Below the pieces are notes generated by a model, which saw only the letters and a program-made list of their open reading frames with translations, made no database searches and had not been told where the DNA came from. Below, in pieces: positions 15,880 through 24,187 of a stretch of DNA of 64,000 nt (the stretch's first letter is position 1; every line of letters starts with the position of its first letter). Source of the stretch: Puniceicoccales bacterium (GTDB lineage: Bacteria > Verrucomicrobiota > Verrucomicrobiia > Opitutales > UBA953); contig JAIRPL010000051.1 in the NCBI GenBank assembly GCA_031256995.1, positions 1-64,000 on the forward strand, in the 5' to 3' direction. The position numbers and the translations under genes are program-made.

Positions 15880-17577
15880 ATGACAAGCTTAATGGAAAAG
15901 TTGCTCGCCGAGAGCAACGCCCCCGTCCTCAAACCCGGACAGGTTATCAACGGCCTCGTCACGGAAATCCGCCAAAACGACATTGTCGTGGACATCGGCG
16001 GCAAGTCCGAGGGCATCATCCCCCTCAACGAATTCCCCGACCCCGGCGAGCTTCAGGTCGGCCTCGAAATCGAGGTTTTTCTCGAGAAGCTCGAGGACAG
16101 AAGCGGCAGCCCCGTGGTCTCTTATGACAAGGCGCGCCAGAAGAAAAATTGGGAGCACATCGCGGCCAATGCCGTCGAAGGCTCCGTTGTCCAAGGCCGC
16201 GTCAAAGCCAAGGTCAAGGGCGGCCTCATCGTCTCCGTGGGCGTGGACGCCTTCATGCCTGCCTCGCAAATTGATGCGCAGCCCCCGAAAAATCTGGATC
16301 AGTACGTCGGGCAGACCTACGACTTCAAGATCATCAAAATCAATCCGGAGCGCAAAAACATCGTCGTCTCCCGGCGCGAGCTTATCGAGGAGCAACGCCA
16401 TGAGAAACGCCGCATCCTGCTTGACGAGGTCAAGCCAGGCACCAAGCGCAAAGGCGTCGTCAAGAACATCACCGACTACGGCGCGTTTGTGGATCTTGAT
16501 GGCTTGGACGGCCTGCTGCACATCACCGACATGAGCTGGGGACGTGTCTCGCATCCGAGCGAGGTCCTTAAGGTCGGCGAGGAAATCGAAGTCATGATCA
16601 TCGAGGTGGACCGCGATCGCGAGCGCGTCTCCCTGGGGCTGAAACAGTGCATTTCGAACCCGTGGGAAAACATTGAGCGCAAGTTCCCTGTGGGCGCGCG
16701 CGTCAAGGGCCGCGTCGTCAACCTCGTCGCCTATGGCGCCTTTGTCGAAATCGAGCAGGGCGTCGAGGGCCTTGTCCACATCTCCGAACTTTCCTGGACA
16801 AAGCGCGTCTCCAAGCCCGGTGAAGTGCTCAAGATTGGGCAGGAAATCGAGGCGGTCATCCTGGGCGTCAACAAGGAGGAGCAGAAAATTTCCCTTGGTG
16901 TCCGCCAGCTGGAAACCAATCCGTGGGACATGGTGCGCCACAACTATCCCGTGGGCGCGCGCGTCCGTGGCAGGGTGCGCAATCTCACAAATTTTGGCGC
17001 CTTCATTGAATTGGAGGAAGGCATTGACGGCATGGTGCACATCACCGACATGAGCTGGACCCGCCGCGTCACCCATCCGGGGGAAATCCTCAAAAAGGGT
17101 GACGAGGTCGAGGCCATCGTGCTCGACGTGGATGCCGACCAGCAACGCATCTCGCTCTCCATCAAGCAGACCCAGGACGACCCTTGGCAGGACATTGACA
17201 CCAAGTATCGCATCGGGGACATCGTCGAAGGCAAGGTCACAAAGATCACAAACTTCGGCGCCTTCGTGGAGCTTGAAAATGAGATAGACGGCCTCGTCCA
17301 CATTTCCCAGATCGAGGAAAAGCACGTCGAGAAAATCAAGGATGTGCTCAAAATCGGCCAGGCCGTCTCCGCCCGCGTCATAAAAATTGACCGCGACGAA
17401 CGTCGTATCGGTCTCTCCATCAAGGCCGCGAACTACGACAATGCGCAGTTCCAAGCTGAAATCGCCTCCTACGACCGCATCAAAGGCGGCTCGTCCAGGG
17501 ACGGGGCCGAGACCTCCACGTCCAGCCTTGAGGCCTTCAACAACCTTGGCGCCTTGCTCGACAAATCCGAGCAATAA
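15880..17577 (+). CDS. rpsA: 30S ribosomal protein S1
   Basis: 565 residues with six S1 (OB-fold) repeats at about 18-84, 99-167, 185-254, 270-341, 357-428 and 444-514. The last four carry the typical YGAFV/NFGAF..GLVH strands and the MSW linker. S1 binds mRNA leaders and helps the 30S subunit start on structured or SD-poor messages, which fits the scarcity of SD sequences in the genes that follow. A Ser/Ala-rich tail follows repeat six. ATG 15880 (MTSLMEKLL) is used; ATG 15892 would also work. A strong terminator follows before rplY, so the two may be separate transcripts. Confidence 0.97.
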   Translation: MTSLMEKLLAESNAPVLKPGQVINGLVTEIRQNDIVVDIGGKSEGIIPLNEFPDPGELQVGLEIEVFLEKLEDRSGSPVVSYDKARQKKNWEHIAANAVEGSVVQGRVKAKVKGGLIVSVGVDAFMPASQIDAQPPKNLDQYVGQTYDFKIIKINPERKNIVVSRRELIEEQRHEKRRILLDEVKPGTKRKGVVKNITDYGAFVDLDGLDGLLHITDMSWGRVSHPSEVLKVGEEIEVMIIEVDRDRERVSLGLKQCISNPWENIERKFPVGARVKGRVVNLVAYGAFVEIEQGVEGLVHISELSWTKRVSKPGEVLKIGQEIEAVILGVNKEEQKISLGVRQLETNPWDMVRHNYPVGARVRGRVRNLTNFGAFIELEEGIDGMVHITDMSWTRRVTHPGEILKKGDEVEAIVLDVDADQQRISLSIKQTQDDPWQDIDTKYRIGDIVEGKVTKITNFGAFVELENEIDGLVHISQIEEKHVEKIKDVLKIGQAVSARVIKIDRDERRIGLSIKAANYDNAQFQAEIASYDRIKGGSSRDGAETSTSSLEAFNNLGALLDKSEQ

Positions 17578-17608
17578 TCCATACGCATCGGCCTCGCGCC
17601 GATCTTTC

Positions 17609-17652
17609 GCAAAAGGCGGCTCCGGACAACGGGGCTGCCTTTTGCTTTTTTT
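17609..17652 (+). terminator. Rho-independent terminator of rpsA
   Basis: 15-bp stem, 17609-17623 (GCAAAAGGCGGCTCC) with 17631-17645 (GGGGCTGCCTTTTGC, with G-U pairs), a 7-nt loop and seven T's at 17646-17652, 32 bp after the rpsA stop. Confidence 0.93.
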
Positions 17653-17764
17653 ACTTGCCACACGCCCCCCGCGTGGCAGCATGCGCGGTCTCTTTCAATA
17701 CATCCCTGCGCGCGGCGCGGCTGCAACAAGGCAGGTCCGTGACACGGGCAGACCAGCAAAAAAC

Positions 17765-18418
17765 ATGAGCAAACAGTTCAAACTCTCCGTCAAGAACCGC
17801 GACGGCATCGGCCGCGGTCCGGCGCGCCGCCTGCGCAAGGTCGGCGCCATCCCCGGGATCATTTACGGCAAATCCGGGACGAAGCCCATTAGCGTGGACT
17901 CGATCGAATTGCGTACTCTTATGCGCGCGAAAGGCACGGACGCGGCCCTTGTGGAACTTGCCCTGGAGGACGGCACATCGGCCCTCTCCCTCATCCGCGA
18001 CTTCCAGCGCGACCCGCTTTCGCTTCAGATCGTCCACCTCGACCTCCTCTCCGTGGCTCCCGATGCCGAGATGGTTGCCAGCGTCCCCATTCACTTCACA
18101 GGCGAGGCTGTCGGCGTGAAGCTGGAGAATGGCACGCTTGACATCATGCTGCACACGATCTCCGTGCGCTGCCTGCCCAAACACCTTCCCGGGCACATCA
18201 CGGTCGACGTTTCCGATCTCCATGTGAACCAATCCATCCACGTCGGCGTCCTCCCGAAACTTGAAGGCGTCACCTATCCAGGCAACCCGCTCCGCGCCGT
18301 CGTCGTCTGCACCGCGCAAGAGGCCGAGGAAGCCGCCGCCACACCCGCCGCGGGTGCCGCCCCTGCGCCCGCCGCCGCCCCTGCCGCCGCCAAAAAACCT
18401 GACGCCGCCAAGAAATAA
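17765..18418 (+). CDS. rplY: 50S ribosomal protein L25 (CTC form)
   Basis: 217 residues. The N-terminal L25 domain (about 1-95: FKLSVKNRDGIGRGPARRLRK, GAIPGIIYGK, RDFQRDPLSLQIVHLDLL) binds 5S rRNA. The second, TL5/CTC-type beta domain spans about 96-185 (VPIHFTGEAVGVK, LPGHITVDVSDLHVNQSIHV, LPKLEGV). The tail after about 190 is Ala/Pro/Lys-rich and probably disordered. ATG 17765 follows CAGCAAAAAAC, with no SD. This protein heads the rplY-pth-rpsF-ssb-rplI-infA series, an order partly shared with many bacteria (L25 next to Pth). Confidence 0.95.
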   Translation: MSKQFKLSVKNRDGIGRGPARRLRKVGAIPGIIYGKSGTKPISVDSIELRTLMRAKGTDAALVELALEDGTSALSLIRDFQRDPLSLQIVHLDLLSVAPDAEMVASVPIHFTGEAVGVKLENGTLDIMLHTISVRCLPKHLPGHITVDVSDLHVNQSIHVGVLPKLEGVTYPGNPLRAVVVCTAQEAEEAAATPAAGAAPAPAAAPAAAKKPDAAKK

Positions 18419-18526
18419 TCGCGCCCTTGCGCCGCCGCCTTGGGAGGTGCGGCGAGAAAATGTTTGCCTTGAACGCCAAGCTTTTCCACCCCGCCCCTCC
18501 TGCCGTTCTTTAACAGTTTTCCAAGC

Positions 18527-19168
18527 ATGCCCACCGCAATCGTCGCCGGACTCGGCAATCCCGGCATCGAGTATGCGGGCACGCGCCACAATCTCGGTTT
18601 TTGCGTTCTCGACGCGATTGCCGCCCGTGCGGGAGCCGCCTTCAAGGATGCTCCGCAAATGCGCGGTTCCCTCGCCAAGGCAATCCTTGGCGGGCAGACT
18701 GCGTGGCTCGTGAAACCGCTGACGTTCATGAACGACAGCGGCCAGTGTGTCGGCCCCCTTGCCCGGTTCCTGAAAGTGCCGACGGAGCGAATCCTCGTCA
18801 TTCACGACGACATCACACTCCCGCCCGGCACCGCCAAGCTCACCACCGGCGGCGGAGACGGCAAGCACAACGGCATCACCAGCCTCCTCCAGCAACTGCC
18901 AAATACCTTTGCCCGCCTTCGTGTCGGGATTGGCGGCAAACACTGGCCGGGGCAGGATCTCGCGGACCACGTCCTTGGAAAACTGAAACAAGACGAGCAA
19001 GTCCTTTTTTCACAACAACTTGACGCAATTCTTCAAGGCGTGGAAATCTGGCTTCAAAAAGGAACGTCACAAACGCAAAACCTCTTCAACCGACGAACAA
19101 CATTGTCAGCAACAACAACCTTAACAAAACAGCCAACAATCGCTACCAACGCGCCAGAACACCCATGA
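18527..19168 (+). CDS. pth: Peptidyl-tRNA hydrolase
   Basis: 213 residues; it releases peptides from prematurely dropped peptidyl-tRNA. Seen: VAGLGNPGIEYAGTRHNLGF with the catalytic His21, KPLTFMNDSG with the substrate-binding Asn, VIHDDITLPPG with the catalytic-site Asp, and GKHNGITSLL. The usual GGSAGHNG reads GGGDGKHNG, one residue longer. The last 35 or so residues, rich in Thr/Asn/Gln, extend beyond the usual end (about 190). The stop overlaps the rpsF start as ATGA, so translation is probably coupled. Confidence 0.95.
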   Translation: MPTAIVAGLGNPGIEYAGTRHNLGFCVLDAIAARAGAAFKDAPQMRGSLAKAILGGQTAWLVKPLTFMNDSGQCVGPLARFLKVPTERILVIHDDITLPPGTAKLTTGGGDGKHNGITSLLQQLPNTFARLRVGIGGKHWPGQDLADHVLGKLKQDEQVLFSQQLDAILQGVEIWLQKGTSQTQNLFNRRTTLSATTTLTKQPTIATNAPEHP

Positions 19169-19467
19169 CAGCATCCGCAACCAAAAACACCTATCGCGCC
19201 ACAATCATCCTCGACCTGCGCGGCGTCACCGACTCCGTCGAGACCCTTCTCGCGCGGCTCAAAGAGATACTCACAGGCCTCGGGGCTGCCGTCCTTCGCG
19301 AGGAGTCCCTCGGCCAGAAAGATTTCGTCCGCGTCACCGATCGCAAGAACCCCAGCGGCATTTACGTCCAAATCACCTTTGAAGGCCCGGCCTCCGTGCC
19401 TGTTGCTTTCCGCGAAAAACTTCGCCTTGATCGCACCATCAAACGCATCCTCGTCCAGTCCGCCTGA
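19165..19467 (+). CDS. rpsF: 30S ribosomal protein S6
   Basis: 100 residues with the S6 ferredoxin-like fold: YRATIILDLRG at the start, VLREESLGQKDFVRVTDRKNPSG in the middle, and FREKLRLDRTIKRILVQ at the end. S6 binds 16S rRNA with S18 on the platform of the 30S subunit. The rpsF-ssb-rplI order is the common bacterial arrangement, here without rpsR between ssb and rplI. The start overlaps the pth stop by 4 bp. Confidence 0.93.
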   Translation: MTASATKNTYRATIILDLRGVTDSVETLLARLKEILTGLGAAVLREESLGQKDFVRVTDRKNPSGIYVQITFEGPASVPVAFREKLRLDRTIKRILVQSA

Positions 19468-19535
19468 GTGAAGGCGTATGCTGGAGCCACGGTTTCAGCC
19501 CGCGCAAGCATCGCCCTCCCCAACCACCGCAACAT

Positions 19536-20018
19536 ATGGCCTCCTTTAATAAAGTCATCCTCGCAGGAAATCTTACCCGTGACCCGGAGCTAAAGTCCCT
19601 GCCAAGCGGGCAATCCCTCGCCAAGTTGGGTCTCGCCGTCAACCGCCGATACAAAACCAAGGAGGGTGAGCAACGTGAGGAGGTCATATTCATCGATATC
19701 GATTGCTTTGGGGTGCAGGCGGAAACCATCGCGAAATACTGCACGAAAGGCTCCGGCCTTCTCATTGAGGGGCGCCTGAAGCTCGACCAATGGGATGACA
19801 AGAACACAGGCGAGAAAAAAAGCCGCCTCGGCGTCGTCCTCGAAGGATTCACCTTCCTTGGAAGCCGCGGCGACAATGCCTCCGGCGGCGGCTCCCAGGG
19901 CAATTATGACGCCGTTCCAGCCCGCCGCCCGGCCTCTGGCGCCACTGCCAGCGTCCAGCGTTCCGCCCCGCCGCCCCCCCCCTCGGACAACCTCTCCGAC
20001 GAAGACGTCCCCTTCTGA
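19536..20018 (+). CDS. ssb: Single-stranded DNA-binding protein
   Basis: 160 residues. An OB-fold spans 1-105 (MASFNKVILAGNLTRDPELK, EEVIFIDIDCFGVQAETIAKY, KGSGLLIEGRLKLDQW), followed by a Gly/Ser/Pro-rich linker, and the acidic tip DEDVPF that docks partner proteins such as exonucleases and helicases. It forms tetramers on ssDNA during replication and repair. Start ATG 19536 follows CCGCAACAT, with no SD sequence. Confidence 0.96.
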   Translation: MASFNKVILAGNLTRDPELKSLPSGQSLAKLGLAVNRRYKTKEGEQREEVIFIDIDCFGVQAETIAKYCTKGSGLLIEGRLKLDQWDDKNTGEKKSRLGVVLEGFTFLGSRGDNASGGGSQGNYDAVPARRPASGATASVQRSAPPPPPSDNLSDEDVPF

Positions 20019-20084
20019 AAAATACGGCAATTCGTGACACAACTTGCCAATTCATAACAATTTTAACACCAAAACGACAATACA

Positions 20085-20699
20085 ATGGCACTCTCTGAAG
20101 TCCTCCTCCTCAAACCCGTCAACAATCTCGGCGCCGAAGGCGACCAAGTGAAAGTCCGCTCGGGCTACGCACGCAACTTCCTGCTTCCCCAAGGCACCGC
20201 CCTCCCCGTAAGCCGCGCCAACCGAAAGCATGTGGAATCGCTCAAAAAAGCGCGGGCCGCCCGCGAGGCCAAAGAGCTTGAATCCGCACAAGCCGTTGCC
20301 GCCAAGCTCGCCGACGTCAAACTCGTCTTTGCTGTCAAAACCGGCGAAGGTGGCAAAATGTTTGGGGCCGTCACGGTTGCCGAGATCCTCGCCAAGCTCG
20401 CCGAGCAAGGCATTGATCTCGACAAGAAAAAAGTCCACCTCCCCCACGGTTCCGTCAAGGGCCTTGGCGTCCATACCGCGCAGATCAAGCTCCACGCCGA
20501 AATCACCCACGGACTCGATTTTGAGGTCATCTCTGAAAATCCAATCGAGGAGCCGCCAGCCGAAACCGAAGTCAATGACGACGACAATGACAACGATTTC
20601 GCGGCCTCGGGCAAATCAGGCGCGAAGAAACGTCTGGCCAAGGGCGCCCCACGCAAAAAGGCGGATGCTCACGGGGCAAACTCGCCCACGGCTGCATAG
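20085..20699 (+). CDS. rplI: 50S ribosomal protein L9
   Basis: 204 residues. The N-terminal rRNA-binding domain includes EVLLLKPVNNLGAEGDQVKV, GYARNFLLPQGTALP; a long connecting helix spans about 45-80; and the C-terminal domain includes GKMFGAVTVAEI and HAEITHGLDFEV. The usual L9 ends near 150; here an extra tail of about 50 residues has an acidic block (NDDDNDND) then a basic one (KKRLAKGAPRKKA). The start ATG 20085 is preceded by AACACCAAAACGACAATACA, with no SD. Confidence 0.95.
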   Translation: MALSEVLLLKPVNNLGAEGDQVKVRSGYARNFLLPQGTALPVSRANRKHVESLKKARAAREAKELESAQAVAAKLADVKLVFAVKTGEGGKMFGAVTVAEILAKLAEQGIDLDKKKVHLPHGSVKGLGVHTAQIKLHAEITHGLDFEVISENPIEEPPAETEVNDDDNDNDFAASGKSGAKKRLAKGAPRKKADAHGANSPTAA

Positions 20700-20738
20700 T
20701 TCAGGCAACCCCGCCAACCTACGTACCGTACTGCGAGC

Positions 20739-21062
20739 ATGTCCGAAGAAAACCTAATCGAACTTGAAGGCCGCGTTGTCCAAGTTCTCCCCGGAACCAT
20801 GTTCCGGGTGGAACTCTCCCTTCCCGGCAAACAAGGCGGCAAACACACCGTCCTCGGACGCATTTCCGGAAAATTGCGCAAAAACTTCATCAAGATCATC
20901 GCTGGCGATCTGGTTCGCGTTGAGCTTGACCCGGCTGACATCAATCAGGCCCGCATCACCTACCGCCTGCGCAACAGCGAGGCCTCCGCCTTTCGCCCGC
21001 CACGTCCCCCCGGTTCTGGCCCGTCTTCTTTCCGGCCTTCCGGAAATCGCTCCCGCCGATAG
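20739..21062 (+). CDS. infA: Translation initiation factor IF-1 with C-terminal tail
   Basis: 107 residues. Residues 4-78 are the IF-1 OB-fold (IELEGRVVQVLPGTMFRVEL, GRISGKLRKNFIKIIAGD, DPADINQARITYRLR). IF-1 sits in the ribosomal A site and helps start-codon selection with IF-2 and IF-3. The usual length is 71-73; the extra 29 residues are Pro/Ser/Arg-rich and basic. It is last in the translation cluster rather than in the spc ribosomal-protein operon. A hairpin follows the stop directly. Confidence 0.9.
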   Translation: MSEENLIELEGRVVQVLPGTMFRVELSLPGKQGGKHTVLGRISGKLRKNFIKIIAGDLVRVELDPADINQARITYRLRNSEASAFRPPRPPGSGPSSFRPSGNRSRR

Positions 21063-21064
21063 TT

Positions 21065-21093
21065 GAAACACCCCGGAAACGGGTGTGGTTTCA
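21065..21093 (+). terminator. Hairpin after infA
   Basis: ACACCC (21068-21073) pairs with GGGTGT (21081-21086) around a CGGAAAC loop, and the stem extends with a small bulge to GAAA/TTTC. No T run follows. It shares the 19-mer GAAACACCCCGGAAACGGG with the terminator at 38222. Confidence 0.6.
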
Positions 21094-22168
21094 TTGTCGG
21101 GGGGAGAGGAGGAAAAACAGAGCAGTCGGAATGGCGGGACGACGGTGCTCAACGTGCAAGGGAAACGTCGGGGTATTGAGGGAACGTTGGACAGCCCGAC
21201 GAGTTTGGTGTGAGGGCGTCAGGGGCGACTTTGGCGATTTTTGCCTTTTTCGTGAAGCCATCCGGAATGGGCGCCTGCAAGTGCCGCTTTTCTATAGTGC
21301 GAATTTCATGGTTCGCCTCCCCGAATGTTTCAGGATCGGGGCCGTGGTTACGGGACATTTCCCCGAAAACCAGCACTTCCCGTCCCCGTCACGAGCCGCC
21401 GCAAACGTAAAAACGACGGTTCGACACCCGGGCGACGCGCACGGCGTGGACCAAGCGATGCACGACATGTGTGCGTGGGCGGACAGACCGCATGAAAAGA
21501 AATGCAAGGTCACCGATCACAGCAAAGCCTCCACGCGAAAAGAGGGGGGCGAGGTGTTGGGCGCCCCCATTGTTGCGGGAATCGCGGCTGGTTGCGTTTC
21601 TTTTTTGAGACGTCAGGCATCCGCCACGGTGCCACGCCACAAAAGCGTTAACGTAGTGGCTCGCAATGCCCCGTCCGCCGCCACTTTGGAAATCGAGCAA
21701 GGCTCGGGGACCGTTTGCGAGGACATACTATCCCCATCGCTCCATTCCAAGCTTCCGAAGCCTTCTGCCCTGCCAGGGCTGTTCGAATTGGCCATGGCAT
21801 GCCGTGGTCCCCCATGGCTGGCGGCGTTGGCAAAGGGCGGGAAGCCGCTGGAGCTTTCGGCTCCTGCAAATGTGCGCGGCGCCCTGGGTGCTCGGTCCGC
21901 CGGTTTTCTTCTGTCGCTTGTGGAGGCGCCGGAGGTTGGCAGGAAATGCGGTGACGAGTCGCCCTGCGCGAGGGATTCCATCGCACCTCAGGGAGGACGC
22001 GGCGTGCAAAATGCGAAATGACACTGATTTCCGCGTTTGATCCGTGGCGCTGGCAAACATGTCCACGCGCCTCCCGCTTGCGCAAAATCTGCGTGAAGGT
22101 CGTGGATGTTGCTCGTCCGCGTGACGCGAAGGTGCGGTGGCGTATGAAATTTCCATTTGTTGGAACGT

Positions 22169-22247
22169 GTGCCGCACTCCAAGGCGCTGCGCGCAGTCCG
22201 AGGTTTTTTCATCGAGCCATCTGGCACTCTGTGGCGGAGTGCGGCAC
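22169..22247. repeat. 12-bp inverted repeat around a 55-nt centre
   Basis: GTGCCGCACTCC at 22169-22180 and its perfect reverse complement GGAGTGCGGCAC at 22236-22247. The centre contains GCGCTGCGCGC and a T6 run. The unit could fold into a large stem-loop. Confidence 0.7.
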
Positions 22248-22550
22248 TTGTGTGCTGCCTTGGAAGGGCCGATGGCGCAAGGAAAGCGTGTGTGGACTTT
22301 GCCGGTGGCCTTCCGGGCGCGTGCGCTTCAGCTGCTTTGGGACAGGCAGAACATGATGAGAACCGCCGGATGGCATACAACGCCTCCGCTACCGTTCTCC
22401 AAGTCGCCCGCCTCGTTGCGCCAACGTCGTCCAAAGCGACCTTGAGGTGCCGCCTCCAAGGTTGCCTTCGGCGGCAGAAATCATGCCGGCACCTTTCCCG
22501 CCCGACATCCCTGAATCAGTCGCCTTGGAGCCGGAATCCGTCCGGGCCTT

Positions 22551-22580
22551 CCAATCCATGCGCGCGGGTGGCGGCGGTGT
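22551..22580 (+). repeat. Dispersed 30-nt repeat, copy 2
   Basis: Contains CCAATCCATGCGC and GGGTGGCGGCGGTGT and matches the reverse complement of 7937-7966 at about 26 of 30 positions. It lies just past the 3' end of waaA. Confidence 0.5.
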
Positions 22581-22630
22581 CCGCGCGGATGGTGGGCTTT
22601 GTTGCTTGAAAGACTTTCGCGCCCCTCGAC

Positions 22631-23941
22631 TCATCGTTTTTCTGGAAACAATGAGTCCAGCAAATGGATTGTGGCTGTGGTTGCGCCTTGGTTGGCACTG
22701 TGCCAGCGGCGGGCATTTTGGGAAAGGATGGCGCGTTTTTCCGGGGAATTTAGCAATTCAAGCAGGGTGTTGGCGGCGGCGGTGGCATCGGGGACGCAAA
22801 TGGCCGCGTTTTCCAGTTCGAGGCCTCGGCAGGCCTCGCGAAAGTTTGTCATGCATGGCCCGTAGACAAGGGGGATGCCCAGCGCGGCGCACTCGATTGG
22901 GGATTGGCCGCCGTTGTTGGGGGGCAGGCTTTTGCCAATGAAGGCGACTTTGGCAAGCGCGGTGAGTCGCGAGAGTTCGCCCGTGGTGTCGGCGACGCAA
23001 ATGTCGGCGGCATTCGGGGCCGTGTCGGGGTGTTGCGATCGCAAAAACCAGCGCCAGTTCGTTTTTTCGAGCAGGCGGGAGATTTCCGCGCGCCGTTCGG
23101 CATGGCGTGGCACGAGCAGCAGTCGAAGCGGGATTGCGGCCTCACGGGCACGCTTGAGCACGTTGAGCAAGAGAGCCTCCTCCCCCGGCCAGGTTGACGA
23201 TCCGAGCAGGATGGGGGCGTCCGGGGCGTCGCCAAATCCAAGACGGGCGCGCCAGCGGCGGATTTCCACCTCATCCATCTGCCGGAGGCTGGTCGCGCCC
23301 GCCTCAAATTTCAGGTTTCCGGTCCCGGAGATTTTTTCGGGAGGAACCCCGATCTGCCCCAGCCGGCGGGCATCCTCGCGCGAACCCGCCCCGACGGCGG
23401 CAATCCGGGCGAACAGCATTCGCGCGAAACCACGGAACCTGCCGTAGCGCCGCAGGGAGGCGTCGGAGACGCGTGCATTGATGAGCGCGACTGGGACGCC
23501 GCGTCTGCCGGCCTGCCACAGGTGCTCGGGCCAGAGTTCCCCTTCCATGAGCACGGCGAGGTCCGGCTGGATCCGTTTCCAAGCCTTCTGGCTGCACAGC
23601 CAGAAATCCACGGGGAAAAAGCCCGTGGCAAGGGTGGTTTGGGCGAATTTTTCCTTTGCGACCGCATGGCCTGTGCTGGTCGTGGTCGTCAGCACGACCT
23701 CTGTGCGCCCATTGCGCGTCAGCTCGCGCACCAAGGGTTCCACGGCCGCGACCTCCCCCACCGAGACCGCCTGTATCCAGACACGCCGGATGCCGGCGCG
23801 TTTGGGTGGCAGGGCGGGGAAAGCCCCGAAACGCTGGCGCCAATTCCGTCCGTATCCCCCGCGTCGCACCATGCGAGGCAGATAAAACGGCAATGCGAAC
23901 AACAGGGCGGGGAGAAAGAGAATCCGGTAGATCCAAATCAT
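22631..23941 (-). CDS. waaA: 3-deoxy-D-manno-octulosonic acid transferase
   Basis: 436 residues from ATG 23941 (MIWIYRILFLPALLF). One N-terminal membrane anchor (about 2-22) is followed by a GT-B glycosyltransferase of family GT30. Seen: RRVWIQAVSVGEVAAVEPL with the catalytic-site Glu, TTTTSTGHAVA, VLMEGELWPEHL, ALINARVSDASLRRY, GTGNLKFE, LLGSSTWPGEE, and NGGQSPIECAALGIPLVYGPCMTNF. It transfers Kdo from CMP-Kdo to lipid A precursor at the inner membrane. A 13-residue longer start at 23980 (MFGHRMRAL) is possible. It faces away from hppA, across 246 bp. Confidence 0.93.
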   Translation of the reverse strand: MIWIYRILFLPALLFALPFYLPRMVRRGGYGRNWRQRFGAFPALPPKRAGIRRVWIQAVSVGEVAAVEPLVRELTRNGRTEVVLTTTTSTGHAVAKEKFAQTTLATGFFPVDFWLCSQKAWKRIQPDLAVLMEGELWPEHLWQAGRRGVPVALINARVSDASLRRYGRFRGFARMLFARIAAVGAGSREDARRLGQIGVPPEKISGTGNLKFEAGATSLRQMDEVEIRRWRARLGFGDAPDAPILLGSSTWPGEEALLLNVLKRAREAAIPLRLLLVPRHAERRAEISRLLEKTNWRWFLRSQHPDTAPNAADICVADTTGELSRLTALAKVAFIGKSLPPNNGGQSPIECAALGIPLVYGPCMTNFREACRGLELENAAICVPDATAAANTLLELLNSPEKRAILSQNARRWHSANQGATTATIHLLDSLFPEKR

Positions 23942-24187
23942 CACTTTGCCGCACAATGCCCGCATCCGGTGCCCAAACAAGCCTCTTGCGATTGTGAAAG
24001 TCAGGGCGCGCGACAGTTTTCAAAACGCTTTTTGCCGTGATTAGCGGTGCTTCTTTCCGGCGAAAACGCCCAAAAGGCCACCTGCTTTGTTGACGGGTTC
24101 CCTTTTTGTGTGCGAGAGAGATTGGTGGCGGAAATTGGTATTCATCCCGACTTCGGCCGATCCTACTCACCACACAGCCATTCCTTT

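Larger units (their letters stand above)
21094..22630. other. 1.5-kb gene-free stretch with inverted repeats
   Basis: A 312-codon plus-strand frame (21083-22021) and many shorter ones exist, but none resembles a protein I know: they are rich in Cys, Trp, His and Arg without domain-like patterning. Seen instead are a 12-bp inverted repeat (22169-22180 with 22236-22247), a copy of the 30-nt dispersed repeat (22551-22580), and several short palindromes. It may be a graveyard of old genes or a repeat-rich spacer. Confidence 0.5.

Noticed and set aside
15889-17682. 597-codon minus-strand frame opposite rpsA
   Set aside because: It lies wholly antisense to S1, and its repeats mirror the S1 repeats; a composition artefact.
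21083-22021. 312-codon plus-strand frame after infA
   Set aside because: Rich in Cys, His and Arg, no domain-like order, and starts within the infA terminator; kept as gene-free.
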